Shown here in pieces: positions 6,001 through 13,278 of a stretch of DNA of 33,527 nucleotides. Within the stretch, counting starts at the first letter, position 1. Each line of letters opens with the position of its first letter. The position numbers and the translations under genes are program-made. Below the pieces are notes generated by a model that saw only the letters and a program-made list of their open reading frames with translations, was not told the origin of the DNA and did no database searches. Origin of the DNA: an uncultured bacterium (lineage in GTDB: Bacteria; Chloroflexota; Anaerolineae; J036; Brachytrichaceae); contig CAIQQO010000067.1 of assembly GCA_903873965.1 (NCBI GenBank), forward strand, positions 1 to 33,527. The letters are read 5' to 3'.

Positions 6001-7980
6001 TCACACGCGCGTATAGAACATCAGGCCGGACTGCGGCGCAGCATCAAGCGTGACGTGCAGTCCGGCGTTCATCAACACCTCGCCGCTAACCTCGCTCACG
6101 ACATTCGTATCGAGGTCGCAGACGCGATACACGGCGCCTGCAACCAGTCCGCATAAGGTAAGTTGTTGGGATGCCTGCGGGCTGTCGGCATGGCGAAAGA
6201 CCTGGATCATGCCCGCGCCCAAGTCAGGCCGGTCATATTGCCAGCCCATCCAGTCCTTGCTGTCCAGGCTATAGGGCGTCAAAGGATAGAAGTCACCGTA
6301 GAAATACGGCTGCGCCTGGCGAAATTGATCGAACACGCGCCGATACAAATCCCAGTCGACTTGCTCTCTGGGTATCGCCAACGTCATCACCAGCGATGCA
6401 CACATATAACTGCGCGCGTTGTAAACATAGTGATCTGTGTTGTAAAACACACCCTGGCCTTGAAACGGCAGCCAGGCCGACAAGCCGTAGGTATGTCCCT
6501 GGTTGCCAGCGGCGAAAGACATATCCCCGGTGAAGGATTGGTAGTCGCTTCGCAGCAACGGCACAGCCCGCCGCAAGGTTTCCAGATCGTTCCGTCGGCC
6601 GCCCGAAGCGCAAGAATCGATCAACAGTTCCGGATGGCGCCGGCATAGTTCATCCCAGTAAGCCAGGTAGCCTTCAACATGGCGAATCTCGGTGATGCCC
6701 TGGCGGTCGGCTGTGTCGTTGGCGCGCCAGTAGACCAACGGGTCCATATTGAAATCCTGGCGATACCAGTCAATCCCATGCTCAGTGAACATGCGATCCA
6801 CGTGTTCGATGAGCCATGCCCATGCGTCAGGATTTCCCAGATTGAGCAGTCGGTTATGCCGAAACCATTCATCATCGAGAGGTTGGTTTGGCGGCGCACG
6901 CAACAACCATTCCGGATGCTCGCGATCGAGCTTGCTGCCTTCCCACACCCGCTCTGGCTCGAACCATACCATGAGCTTCAATCCATGCTTATGGGCATGC
7001 TCGCTGATCGGCTTGAACCCGTGCGGCAGCAGTTCAGGATTGGGGCGCCAGTCGCTGACGTGCGTCCAGGTTGGCCTGGCATCGACACCCTCGCACGGAT
7101 ACCAACCCGCATCAATCCACCACGCATCATAGTGGAGACCGAGAGCCGACAGATAATCCATACTTTCCTGCTGCCCATCGTTTTGCAGGCCGCCCATACA
7201 CATCGGCGCGAGGGGCTGCACGGGTTGTCCGTCCGCAAAACGCGCCAGGTTGTGCGCCACCATCCAGCGGCGCCACAAGTTTTGTCCCTGGACACGCTTG
7301 CCCTTGTAGAACAACAGAACCGCGAGCGGCGTGCGCACTTCTTCACCCGCATGGAGTGTGAAATGTGTCAGTTCCTGTCCGCCCGTCATGCGCAAATAAT
7401 CATCGGTCGCTGTAAAGCCGGCAGACCATTGCCCCGGCCACCCGATAGCAACGATGGCGCCCTCCTGATCGGCAGTATTTTCAACATTGAAGTAGGGCAG
7501 GAACGCGTTCGTAGGGCGCCCACCGGCAGGGCTAATGTGCGTTTCAAAACCCGGGCTAATGTCCGCCTGCAACGGTTCGTAACCATCCGGCGTATTGAAA
7601 TCGCCGCGGTTGTAGTGCAGCACCAGGCCTGATTTGTACGGTTGGCAGATGTCCAGTACCCGGATATCCGCCAGTATCGGCGTGGATTGTGTGGAGGTGT
7701 TTTTGAAATATGCCACCCATTCCACCACCGGAAAATCGGCATAGATAGTGAATTCCACGCGTAAGGACAAGCCGCTGATGGGGTCTGTACGAGTGATTCG
7801 ATGCCGTGACTTGCCATCCATTTCATTCCAGGATTCTTCTGCCAGAGACCAATGCGGCAGCAACTGCTCAGAAGGTCTGTCCGCATACTTGAAACTAAGA
7901 CATGGTTGCGAGGTGGGGGTGGTTGCCGTTTGCCGTAGCGAGCTTAACGCCACTTGTATCCATGATTGAGCGTCCTGCAT
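6001..7980 (-). CDS. Alpha-galactosidase, glycoside hydrolase family 36
   Basis: The 659-aa protein hydrolyses terminal alpha-galactosyl (or possibly alpha-N-acetylgalactosaminyl) residues by a retaining mechanism. The N-terminal beta-supersandwich spans ~1-250. The (beta/alpha)8 barrel follows, with DAWWIDAGWY (~285-294), GLKLMVWFEPERV (~333-345, the GH36 'WFEPE' strand), the nucleophile in WYRQDFN (Asp409), SCASGGRRNDLE (~456-467) and the acid/base Asp479 in LLRSDY. A C-terminal beta domain ends the protein. There is no signal peptide, so it acts on imported oligosaccharides in the cytoplasm. An AGGAG 7 nt before ATG 7980 supports the start. A TATAAT promoter lies upstream in the divergent intergenic region. 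At 659 aa it is a little shorter than the ~720-aa fungal and Lactobacillus-type enzymes. The exact substrate is not decidable from sequence alone. Confidence 0.9.
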   Translation of the reverse strand: MQDAQSWIQVALSSLRQTATTPTSQPCLSFKYADRPSEQLLPHWSLAEESWNEMDGKSRHRITRTDPISGLSLRVEFTIYADFPVVEWVAYFKNTSTQSTPILADIRVLDICQPYKSGLVLHYNRGDFNTPDGYEPLQADISPGFETHISPAGGRPTNAFLPYFNVENTADQEGAIVAIGWPGQWSAGFTATDDYLRMTGGQELTHFTLHAGEEVRTPLAVLLFYKGKRVQGQNLWRRWMVAHNLARFADGQPVQPLAPMCMGGLQNDGQQESMDYLSALGLHYDAWWIDAGWYPCEGVDARPTWTHVSDWRPNPELLPHGFKPISEHAHKHGLKLMVWFEPERVWEGSKLDREHPEWLLRAPPNQPLDDEWFRHNRLLNLGNPDAWAWLIEHVDRMFTEHGIDWYRQDFNMDPLVYWRANDTADRQGITEIRHVEGYLAYWDELCRRHPELLIDSCASGGRRNDLETLRRAVPLLRSDYQSFTGDMSFAAGNQGHTYGLSAWLPFQGQGVFYNTDHYVYNARSYMCASLVMTLAIPREQVDWDLYRRVFDQFRQAQPYFYGDFYPLTPYSLDSKDWMGWQYDRPDLGAGMIQVFRHADSPQASQQLTLCGLVAGAVYRVCDLDTNVVSEVSGEVLMNAGLHVTLDAAPQSGLMFYTRV

Positions 7981-8038
7981 CTGTCATCTCCTGTGCGATC
8001 GGGATGGGATGTGCATGCGTCTTGCTATATCCGTTTCC

Positions 8039-8069
8039 ATTATAGCGTAAGGGATGGCTCACGTGTCAC
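8039..8069 (-). promoter_or_regulatory. Promoter of the GH36-regulator operon
   Basis: On the minus strand, GTGACA (8069-8064) and a perfect TATAAT (8044-8039) are separated by 19 bp. The -35 overlaps a GTGTCA/TGACAC motif (8063-8068) that recurs in the divergent promoter. The mRNA leader to ATG 7980 would be about 50 nt. Confidence 0.5.
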
Positions 8070-8112
8070 ATTGTATAACTTTTCATTTCCACCAGAAAAT
8101 GTATCATGACAG

Positions 8113-8139
8113 TGACACATGTCTGACACGTCTTGACAC
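8113..8139. promoter_or_regulatory. Three phased TGACAC boxes (operator array)
   Basis: TGACAC occurs at 8113-8118, 8124-8129 and 8134-8139, with starts 11 and 10 bp apart, i.e. on one helical face. Inverted copies (GTGTCA) lie at 8063-8068 and 8195-8200, so the cluster spans both divergent promoters. The last box overlaps the TTGACA -35 of the plus-strand promoter. This fits a regulator controlling both directions; the XRE-STAND protein encoded at 3533-5941 is a candidate. Confidence 0.5.
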
Positions 8140-8162
8140 ATTTTGTTACCTTTTCATGCTAT
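8133..8162 (+). promoter_or_regulatory. Likely promoter of the GPEAD-repeat secreted protein gene
   Basis: A perfect -35 TTGACA (8133-8138) is followed after 18 bp by TGCTAT (8157-8162); TATAGA at 8160-8165 is an alternative -10 with a 21-bp spacer. The -35 coincides with the third TGACAC box, suggesting that a bound regulator would block or recruit polymerase here. Confidence 0.45.
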
Positions 8163-8221
8163 AGAACAAGTAAAACCGTAGTTGCACTCGATATGTGTCA
8201 TGTTCATCAGGAGGTAATAAA

Positions 8222-9049
8222 ATGAACGCTCGATTTCCGCTAGTGCTTTCCGCAATCGCTTTGTGTAGTTCGATTTCGATTGCCCCGCTGTGCGCACAGT
8301 CTATCGCACCGCCCGGCCCGGAAGCAGATCCGTATCTCGCGCATTACGAAGGTGGTGGCAGCGCGCGTTACGATCTTGCTCATTGGAACATGTATCACGC
8401 CGATTGGGCTGCGTTGAGTACCGCAACACTTGCCGCGCCAGGACCAGAAGCAGACCGCTACCTTGAACACACCCCTGCCAATGTTGCATGGGTTGCAATG
8501 ATGGGTTCAACAGCTCAATTGAAACCATCTGGCCCGGAAGCAGATCCTTACATGGAGCACGCGCCAGAGTTGCTTGTGTGGGCCAGCCAGATAGACCCGA
8601 TGGCGCAAGTAGGGCCGATTGGGCCGGAAGCTGATCCGTATATGCAGCACTACGTGGCCAATTCCGGTGCTGATACCAGCCTGACAGCGATCATCAAGCC
8701 GGGTACGTGGAAGTTGGTGGACTATGAAACAGTCGCGTCCGATGGTCAAATTCAGCATCCGCTGGGCTATGAAGCAAAAGGCTACATGCTGATCTCGCCA
8801 GAGCGCTACGTAGCCATCGCCATCTCCTCGGCGCTGCAAAAGGGCGTCATTGAGCCTATCGTCAGCTACATGGGCAAACTCGACTTCCAGAATGACAAGA
8901 GCATTCACCCCTTGGTGAGTACCAATACTGCCATCGTGGGCGTCGACCAGGTCAAGACATGGCATTTCAGCAACGGCCAACTCACGTTGACCGCCCCTGC
9001 CAATGCCGATGGATCGTTTGGCCTGACCATCTGGCAAATGGTGAAGTGA
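8222..9049 (+). CDS. Secreted protein with four GPEAD repeats and a lipocalin-like domain
   Basis: The 275-aa protein starts at ATG 8222, with AGGAGG 7 nt upstream; the open frame reaches 8195 but without a ribosome site. A Sec signal peptide (residues 1-~25, cleavage likely after LCAQ/APLCA) is followed by four copies of GPEAD(P/R)Y(L/M)xH at residues 32, 74, 104 and 134. The last three are spaced exactly 30 aa. From about residue 160 comes GTWKLVDYETVASDG, PLGYEAKGYMLISPERYVAI and a C-terminal ..TWHFSNGQLTLTAP..G..GLTIW. This matches the lipocalin-like family (GTW.LVS.E..D..G....LG....GY..Y...) whose ligands are mostly unknown. The repeat part is not one I recognise. It has its own promoter and a strong terminator, so it is monocistronic. 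Confidence 0.8.
   Translation: MNARFPLVLSAIALCSSISIAPLCAQSIAPPGPEADPYLAHYEGGGSARYDLAHWNMYHADWAALSTATLAAPGPEADRYLEHTPANVAWVAMMGSTAQLKPSGPEADPYMEHAPELLVWASQIDPMAQVGPIGPEADPYMQHYVANSGADTSLTAIIKPGTWKLVDYETVASDGQIQHPLGYEAKGYMLISPERYVAIAISSALQKGVIEPIVSYMGKLDFQNDKSIHPLVSTNTAIVGVDQVKTWHFSNGQLTLTAPANADGSFGLTIWQMVK
8315..8641 (+). repeat. Coding repeats: four GPEAD(P/R)Y(L/M)xH units
   Basis: The codons for GPEADPYLAH, GPEADRYLEH, GPEADPYMEH and GPEADPYMQH begin at 8315, 8441, 8531 and 8621. Spacings are 42, 30 and 30 residues. Between units a short helix-like segment with a conserved Trp (for example VAWVAMM, LLVWASQ) recurs. DNA identity between units is only moderate, so the repeats are old and kept by selection at protein level. 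Confidence 0.85.
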
Positions 9050-9070
9050 ACGTCACCGACTGAGATCAGG

Positions 9071-9104
9071 GCTCGGAGGTCAGTTCTGACCTCCGAGCTT
9101 TTTT
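9071..9104 (+). terminator. Strong rho-independent terminator
   Basis: GCTCGGAGGTCA (9071-9082) pairs perfectly with TGACCTCCGAGC (9087-9098) around a GTTC loop, followed by six Ts. It begins 21 nt after the stop of the GPEAD-repeat gene. Confidence 0.95.
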
Positions 9105-9197
9105 GTTCCCCTGATCCCTGCCCTCTAACCCAATTCGATATAAACTTATACGTGCAACCCGTACAGCATTACAGGTTGAGCTATGGAGGGAACGAGT

Positions 9198-11045
9198 ATG
9201 GCGCGTAAAATCGCAGTGTTTTTTCCTGCAGTGCTGATTGCTTTGATAGGCTTGCTGATGATGCTTACGAATGTAAGCGTGCCTGTGAGTATGGCAGGCG
9301 GCGCACTGGGCGCTCCCGTCATAACGTTTGTATCGCCCACATCTACCCCTGCGCCGACAACGCGCTATGTTGCGCCCGGCGGCAATTGCGGCACAGCCAG
9401 CCCATGCTATGCCAACATCCAGAGCGCGGTCGATGCCGCAGTGGCAAAAGAAGTCATCAAAGTGGCTGCGGGCACCTACAACGGTATCATCGCGCGCAGT
9501 GGCGTCACGCAGGTAGTGTACATCGCCAAATCACTCAGCGTAATCGGCGGGTTTACCGTGACGAACTGGATAACCTCCAGCCCAGACAACAACCCCACCA
9601 CACTGGACGCGCAAGGCAACGGTCGCGCAATGTATGTATCGCTGTCCGGGTCGCCACAGGCACTCTCACTCACCGGCCTGAACCTGATCAATGGCAATTC
9701 CACCAAAGGCGGCGGCATCGTCAGTAATTCGGGCGGCGGCATTGCCATACTCGGCTGGTCGAACGGCAGTGTCGTGACCATCACTAACTCACGGCTGATC
9801 AGCAACAACGCGGCAACCAACGGTGGAGGCATGTATGCATGGGCATTGACCGTGACCTTGACAGGGAACACCATCATGAACAACCATGCCCAGCTGGGCG
9901 GTGATGCCATCCTCGCACAAGGCGGAGGCGTGTTCCTGTCGACGGCGCCGGCGATCGTGAGTGACAACCTTTTTCTGAGCAATACCGTGCCGATTGGCTA
10001 CTACTACGGCGACAGCGGCGGCGGTCTCTACTCTGAACGCGCGCCGATCTCTCTGCTCAGCAACACCTTCAGCGGTAACCAGTGCGCCGAGGGCGGTGGA
10101 TTTACCGCATTCCGCAGCCCGGCCACAGTCACAGGCAACCGCTTCATCTCAAATACGGCATCAGAGGGCGGCGGCGTTTATTACGGATTGGACACCGATA
10201 ACAGCGCCATCATTACCCTGACGCACAACCTGTTTTCAAACAACTATGCCAGCGATGGCGGCGGCGCGTGGTTGACGCCCAAGTACGGCCTAGTGGCAGG
10301 CAATATTTTTCGCGATAACTCTGCAGGTCATGGCGGCGGGTTGATCGTGTCCTCGCTCACGGTGGAAGACAACCTGTTTACACGCAACAACGCACTCTTG
10401 CGCGGCGGTGGCCTCGATCTGGCTGGCATGCCGGTGCTCAACCGCAACATTATCCGCAACAACAGCTCCAACAAAGGCGGCGGCGTGGGAGTGAGTGCCT
10501 TTGGCAACAGCAATCCAATACTCACCAATAACGTCATCGCCGATAACACAGCCGTGGCGAACGGCATTGACATCGGCTGGGGCAGCGCTGTCTATATCGC
10601 CGATGCCAGCATGCACCTGGCGCACACGACCATTGCGCGCAACAGCGGCGGCGATGGCAGCGGTGTGTACATTACCCGCACCATTTACGCTGCTGAGGTG
10701 GTACTCACCAACACCATTCTGGTCAGTCAACCCGTTGGCATCACTGTAGGGCGCAGTACAACGGTAACCCTCGACGGCGTCCTCTGGTTTGGCACATCCG
10801 TGACCATCAGCGCGCATGTCAGCGCAACGGTCAATGCCGCACACCTGTATACGGGCAATCCGCTGTTCGATCACGACGGTTACCATATCCTGACAGGTAC
10901 ACTGGCGATCGGTAATGGTGTCGCGGCGGGTGTCGCCACAGACATCGATCAACAGGTGCGCTCCAACAGTCGCCCGCCCGACATCGGCGCTGATGAGTGG
11001 TCGCTGCGCTACGACATCTTCGTGCCCATCGTGATGCTTGACTGA
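9198..11045 (+). CDS. Secreted right-handed parallel beta-helix protein (choice-of-anchor Q type)
   Basis: The 615-aa protein starts at ATG 9198, with GGAGGG 7 nt upstream; the in-frame ATG at 9183 has none. A hydrophobic signal peptide (residues ~4-33) precedes a short T/P-rich stretch and the hallmark start YVAPGGNCGTASPCYANIQSAVDAA, then KVAAGTYNG. The body is a long series of right-handed beta-helix coils with N-rich turns (LISNNAATNGGGM, LFSNNYASDGGGA, IIRNNSSNKGGG, VIADNTAV). It closes with PPDIGADEW and a final IFVPIVMLD. Such proteins are extracellular, in pectate-lyase or polymorphic outer-membrane-protein-like folds, and act as adhesins or polysaccharide lyases; no catalytic residues can be named here. 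The short hydrophobic tail resembles the 'YLPLVLR'-like ends frequent in Chloroflexi exported proteins and may be a sorting signal (inference). Confidence 0.85.
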   Translation: MARKIAVFFPAVLIALIGLLMMLTNVSVPVSMAGGALGAPVITFVSPTSTPAPTTRYVAPGGNCGTASPCYANIQSAVDAAVAKEVIKVAAGTYNGIIARSGVTQVVYIAKSLSVIGGFTVTNWITSSPDNNPTTLDAQGNGRAMYVSLSGSPQALSLTGLNLINGNSTKGGGIVSNSGGGIAILGWSNGSVVTITNSRLISNNAATNGGGMYAWALTVTLTGNTIMNNHAQLGGDAILAQGGGVFLSTAPAIVSDNLFLSNTVPIGYYYGDSGGGLYSERAPISLLSNTFSGNQCAEGGGFTAFRSPATVTGNRFISNTASEGGGVYYGLDTDNSAIITLTHNLFSNNYASDGGGAWLTPKYGLVAGNIFRDNSAGHGGGLIVSSLTVEDNLFTRNNALLRGGGLDLAGMPVLNRNIIRNNSSNKGGGVGVSAFGNSNPILTNNVIADNTAVANGIDIGWGSAVYIADASMHLAHTTIARNSGGDGSGVYITRTIYAAEVVLTNTILVSQPVGITVGRSTTVTLDGVLWFGTSVTISAHVSATVNAAHLYTGNPLFDHDGYHILTGTLAIGNGVAAGVATDIDQQVRSNSRPPDIGADEWSLRYDIFVPIVMLD

Positions 11046-11356
11046 CCGGCGCCGCGGCATGGCACCTGTCGCGCACGCATTTGTCAATGTGCGTTATGAT
11101 ATGCACCTCTCAATTATTGACAACTAACGCAAGCGGCTATTTCCTAAGGGATTTGATGCCGTTACGAAGGCAGTGGTGCTGGCGCCCCGCAGCAACTTGC
11201 CCACATTGGCGCGGGGACGCAGGCCTATGCCCATCGCCAAGCATACGTTCATGACCATATTGACCAGCAAAGAGCCTGGTAACAGCAAGGATGGCGAATA
11301 TACGTACGGGCAGGTCTGCATGCTGACCTGCTATGCAGATGTAATGGAGGTGAGAA
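11046..11356. other. 311-bp gene-poor gap with hairpins before the PhyH gene
   Basis: No convincing gene is seen; short open frames on both strands lack ribosome sites or recognisable homology. A TTGACA stands at 11118-11123. CCCCGC (11185-11190) and GCGGGG (11211-11216) can pair across a 20-nt loop. Near the start codon, CAGGTC (11311-11316) pairs with GACCTG (11325-11330), and the overlapping CTGC (11328-11331) pairs with GCAG (11335-11338), so two small hairpins exclude each other just before the ribosome site. It may be a long structured leader. Confidence 0.35.
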
Positions 11357-12187
11357 GTGATATTGGATCGTGAAGAGCTGCTTTCGAGCGGCTATGTGAT
11401 TGTCAAAGATGTGCTCGATCAACCGCTGCTCGATGAGTTGCGGCGCGCGACGGATGGCCTGCTGGCTCAGCAATCCGCCGATGATATTGAACGGTACAAA
11501 TATCAGGGCAGCAATATTGCCGTTGCGTATCAAGACCCCGTCTTCGCGCGCCTGTTTGCGCTGCCCAAAGCGTTGGATGCACTGCGCGCACTCGGTTTCA
11601 CGTCACCCAGATGGTGGAGCACTTTTCTGCTCAGCAAACCTCCCCATGCGCCGCCGCTATACTGGCATCAGGATTGGTGGGCATGGGACGACCCGATCAG
11701 CGCCAGCCCGGTTCCGGCACAGGTTTTCCTGATGTATTACCTGTCCGATACCAACCCAGGCAACGGCTGTCTGCGCGTGATCCCCGGCACACACTGCCGC
11801 CACAACCCGCTGCATGACCTGCTACCTGCGGCGCACACGCGCGAAACCTACGAAGCGAATCCGAACTCGGTAATCTTCTCTAGCCGCCCGGACGAAATCG
11901 ATGTGCCCGTGACAGCGGGCGACTTATTAATCGGCGATGCGCGCATTCTGCATGCGGCTTACGCCAACCAGACCGACCACCATCGCTCGCTTCTGACCTT
12001 ATGGTACTTTCCCGACTACGACCTGCTGCCTGACGCCATCAAAGCCTACGCTGCGCGCAAGAAACCTCTCGATCTACCAGACTGGTGGAGTGGCGAAGAA
12101 GGCAAGTTGATGGAGCCACTCATCCCACGCTACAACGGGGATGCTGCCCCTGCTACATGGAACCGCGTGCCGAAACTATTTTATTGA
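11357..12187 (+). CDS. Phytanoyl-CoA dioxygenase (PhyH) family Fe(II)/2-oxoglutarate oxygenase
   Basis: The 276-aa protein starts at GTG 11357, with GGAGG 6 nt before it. The double-stranded beta-helix iron site is visible: His104-x-Asp106 in YWHQDWW, the distal His199 in ARILHAAYANQ, and Arg210 in HHRSLLTLWY for 2-oxoglutarate binding. VFLMYYLSDTNPGNGCLRVIPGTH is the standard PhyH core ('..YL.D....NG.L.V.PGSH'). The family hydroxylates small molecules, lipids or natural products; the substrate is not predictable. The end overlaps the convergent zinc-ribbon gene by 7 nt. It is not clearly co-transcribed with any neighbour. Confidence 0.88.
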   Translation: MILDREELLSSGYVIVKDVLDQPLLDELRRATDGLLAQQSADDIERYKYQGSNIAVAYQDPVFARLFALPKALDALRALGFTSPRWWSTFLLSKPPHAPPLYWHQDWWAWDDPISASPVPAQVFLMYYLSDTNPGNGCLRVIPGTHCRHNPLHDLLPAAHTRETYEANPNSVIFSSRPDEIDVPVTAGDLLIGDARILHAAYANQTDHHRSLLTLWYFPDYDLLPDAIKAYAARKKPLDLPDWWSGEEGKLMEPLIPRYNGDAAPATWNRVPKLFY

Positions 12188-12402
12188 TACATAGCTCGAT
12201 TGATGACAAGTCCGATATGAGACAATAGGTGTACTTCTGAATAGTTATAGAGGCTTAGCATTCCCTTCCAACCGCAAACAGAACAAAGGTAACAGTGGGC
12301 GTGTAAACGGAAAAATCTTGCAAATAGACGCTCTCGGATGCCTCGGCGTGTGCGGTATACGTATCTTCCACAATGTGGACAATAAGGTGAGTATCTTGCC
12401 AT
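12181..12402 (-). CDS. Small zinc-ribbon protein (73 aa)
   Basis: The protein reads MARYSPYCPHCGRYVYRTRR, then RERLFARFFRLHAHCYLC and SVCGWKGML. Two knuckles, CPHCG and CSVCGWKG (with C40 nearby), flank a basic stretch of ~25 residues. This is a treble-clef/zinc-ribbon pattern seen in many short bacterial proteins ('CP.CG....RSRRR...ERLL....R.YRC..CGWRG'). It may bind RNA or DNA; nothing specific is known. An AAGAGG lies 11 nt before the ATG, a weak ribosome site. The region around it is AT-richer than the window average. It points towards and slightly overlaps the PhyH gene, so the two may interfere in expression. Confidence 0.6.
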   Translation of the reverse strand: MARYSPYCPHCGRYVYRTRRGIRERLFARFFRLHAHCYLCSVCGWKGMLSLYNYSEVHLLSHIGLVINRAMYQ

Positions 12403-12468
12403 GTTATGTTGTGCCTCTTAGTGAAATCTAATTAGTATTGCGATGACTATGCACAGCGATTATGCCTA

Positions 12469-13278
12469 TTGCCAAGGCGTTTGTCACTAGACTTGGTCAA
12501 CCTAAAAGTCGGGAAAAGTCGGGCTAATACTGACTTGGCGTTATTTTCACTGCCCGGCGACGAAATTCATGTCTGGCGGGCTGCGCTAGACCAGCCGTCT
12601 CTTGTTATGGATACTTTGGAGCGAACACTGTCGGGTGACGAACGCGCCAGAGCTACACGACTGATCTTCGAGCGCGACCGCCGTTTTTTTATCGCATGCC
12701 GAGGGATACTGCGGAGCCTCCTCGGCGCTTATCTCCATGTTGATCCGAAAGAGGTGGCATTTCGCTACGGAACACACGGGAAACCTTTTTTAATGGAACA
12801 ATTCAGTGAAGACAACATTACGTTCAATTTGTCGCATGCAGATGGACTGGCGCTAATTGCCATAACTCGCAAGCGGCAACTCGGTATCGATATCGAATGC
12901 GTGCGACCGATTCCCGAAGCCGCAACCATTGCGCGACAGTTCTTCTCACCGGCAGAGAACACCGCTATCCAGTCGCTCCCACCAGATGACCAGATCACAG
13001 CCTTCTATCACTGCTGGACGCGCAAGGAAGCGTGGCTGAAGGCGATGGGCAGTGGGTTTAGCAACGCCCTTGACACTTTCGATGTCTCGGTAGGTCCCGG
13101 CGAACCCGCAGCACTCTTAAGCGTCAGGGGAAGTCCAGATGAACCCGCGCACTGGGCATTGCAAACATTGACACCTGCACCCGGGTTTGTGAGTACAGTG
13201 GCTGTTGAAGGGCATGATTGGCGTCTGATGAGTTATGAATGGACAGCACTGGACATGCCGGGAAGTTTTGCCAGATGA
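12469..13278 (+). CDS. 4'-phosphopantetheinyl transferase, Sfp type (5' end frameshifted by a duplication)
   Basis: The enzyme transfers the 4'-phosphopantetheine arm of CoA to a Ser of carrier proteins (ACP, PCP). Visible: EIHVWRA start of the first half, GTHGKPFL and NITFNLSHADG, the metal-binding GIDIE (139-143, Asp141/Glu143) and WTRKEAWLKAMGSGF (Trp183, Lys186, Glu187, Lys191), which is the W..KEA..K signature. Length (up to 269 aa) fits the Sfp class. No good start exists in this frame: TTG 12469 is the only upstream option and has no ribosome site. ATG 12462 would read into the gene if one of the two tandem AAAAGTCGGG copies (12504-12523) were absent; with both copies it stops at 12525. 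The next gene overlaps by ATGA, so the two are translationally coupled. It could serve a polyketide or fatty-acid-type system not in this window. Confidence 0.85.
   Translation: MPRRLSLDLVNLKVGKSRANTDLALFSLPGDEIHVWRAALDQPSLVMDTLERTLSGDERARATRLIFERDRRFFIACRGILRSLLGAYLHVDPKEVAFRYGTHGKPFLMEQFSEDNITFNLSHADGLALIAITRKRQLGIDIECVRPIPEAATIARQFFSPAENTAIQSLPPDDQITAFYHCWTRKEAWLKAMGSGFSNALDTFDVSVGPGEPAALLSVRGSPDEPAHWALQTLTPAPGFVSTVAVEGHDWRLMSYEWTALDMPGSFAR
12504..12523 (+). repeat. 10-bp tandem duplication (AAAAGTCGGG x2) shifting the PPTase frame
   Basis: AAAAGTCGGG occurs at 12504-12513 and again at 12514-12523. Ten is not a multiple of three, so gain or loss of one unit switches the reading frame between ATG 12462 and the PPTase core. 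Confidence 0.9.

Noticed and set aside
6679-7632. Long plus-strand open frame (317 codons) opposite the GH36 gene
   Set aside because: It is fully antisense to a gene with clear catalytic motifs, has no ribosome site and encodes no recognisable protein.
10290-11087. Minus-strand open frame (265 codons) opposite the beta-helix gene
   Set aside because: Antisense shadow of a repetitive, Asn/Gly-rich coding region, with no homology or ribosome site.
11161-11240. Resemblance of the PhyH leader to a c-di-GMP riboswitch
   Set aside because: Only a few core-like bases match; the tetraloop and receptor helices cannot be drawn.
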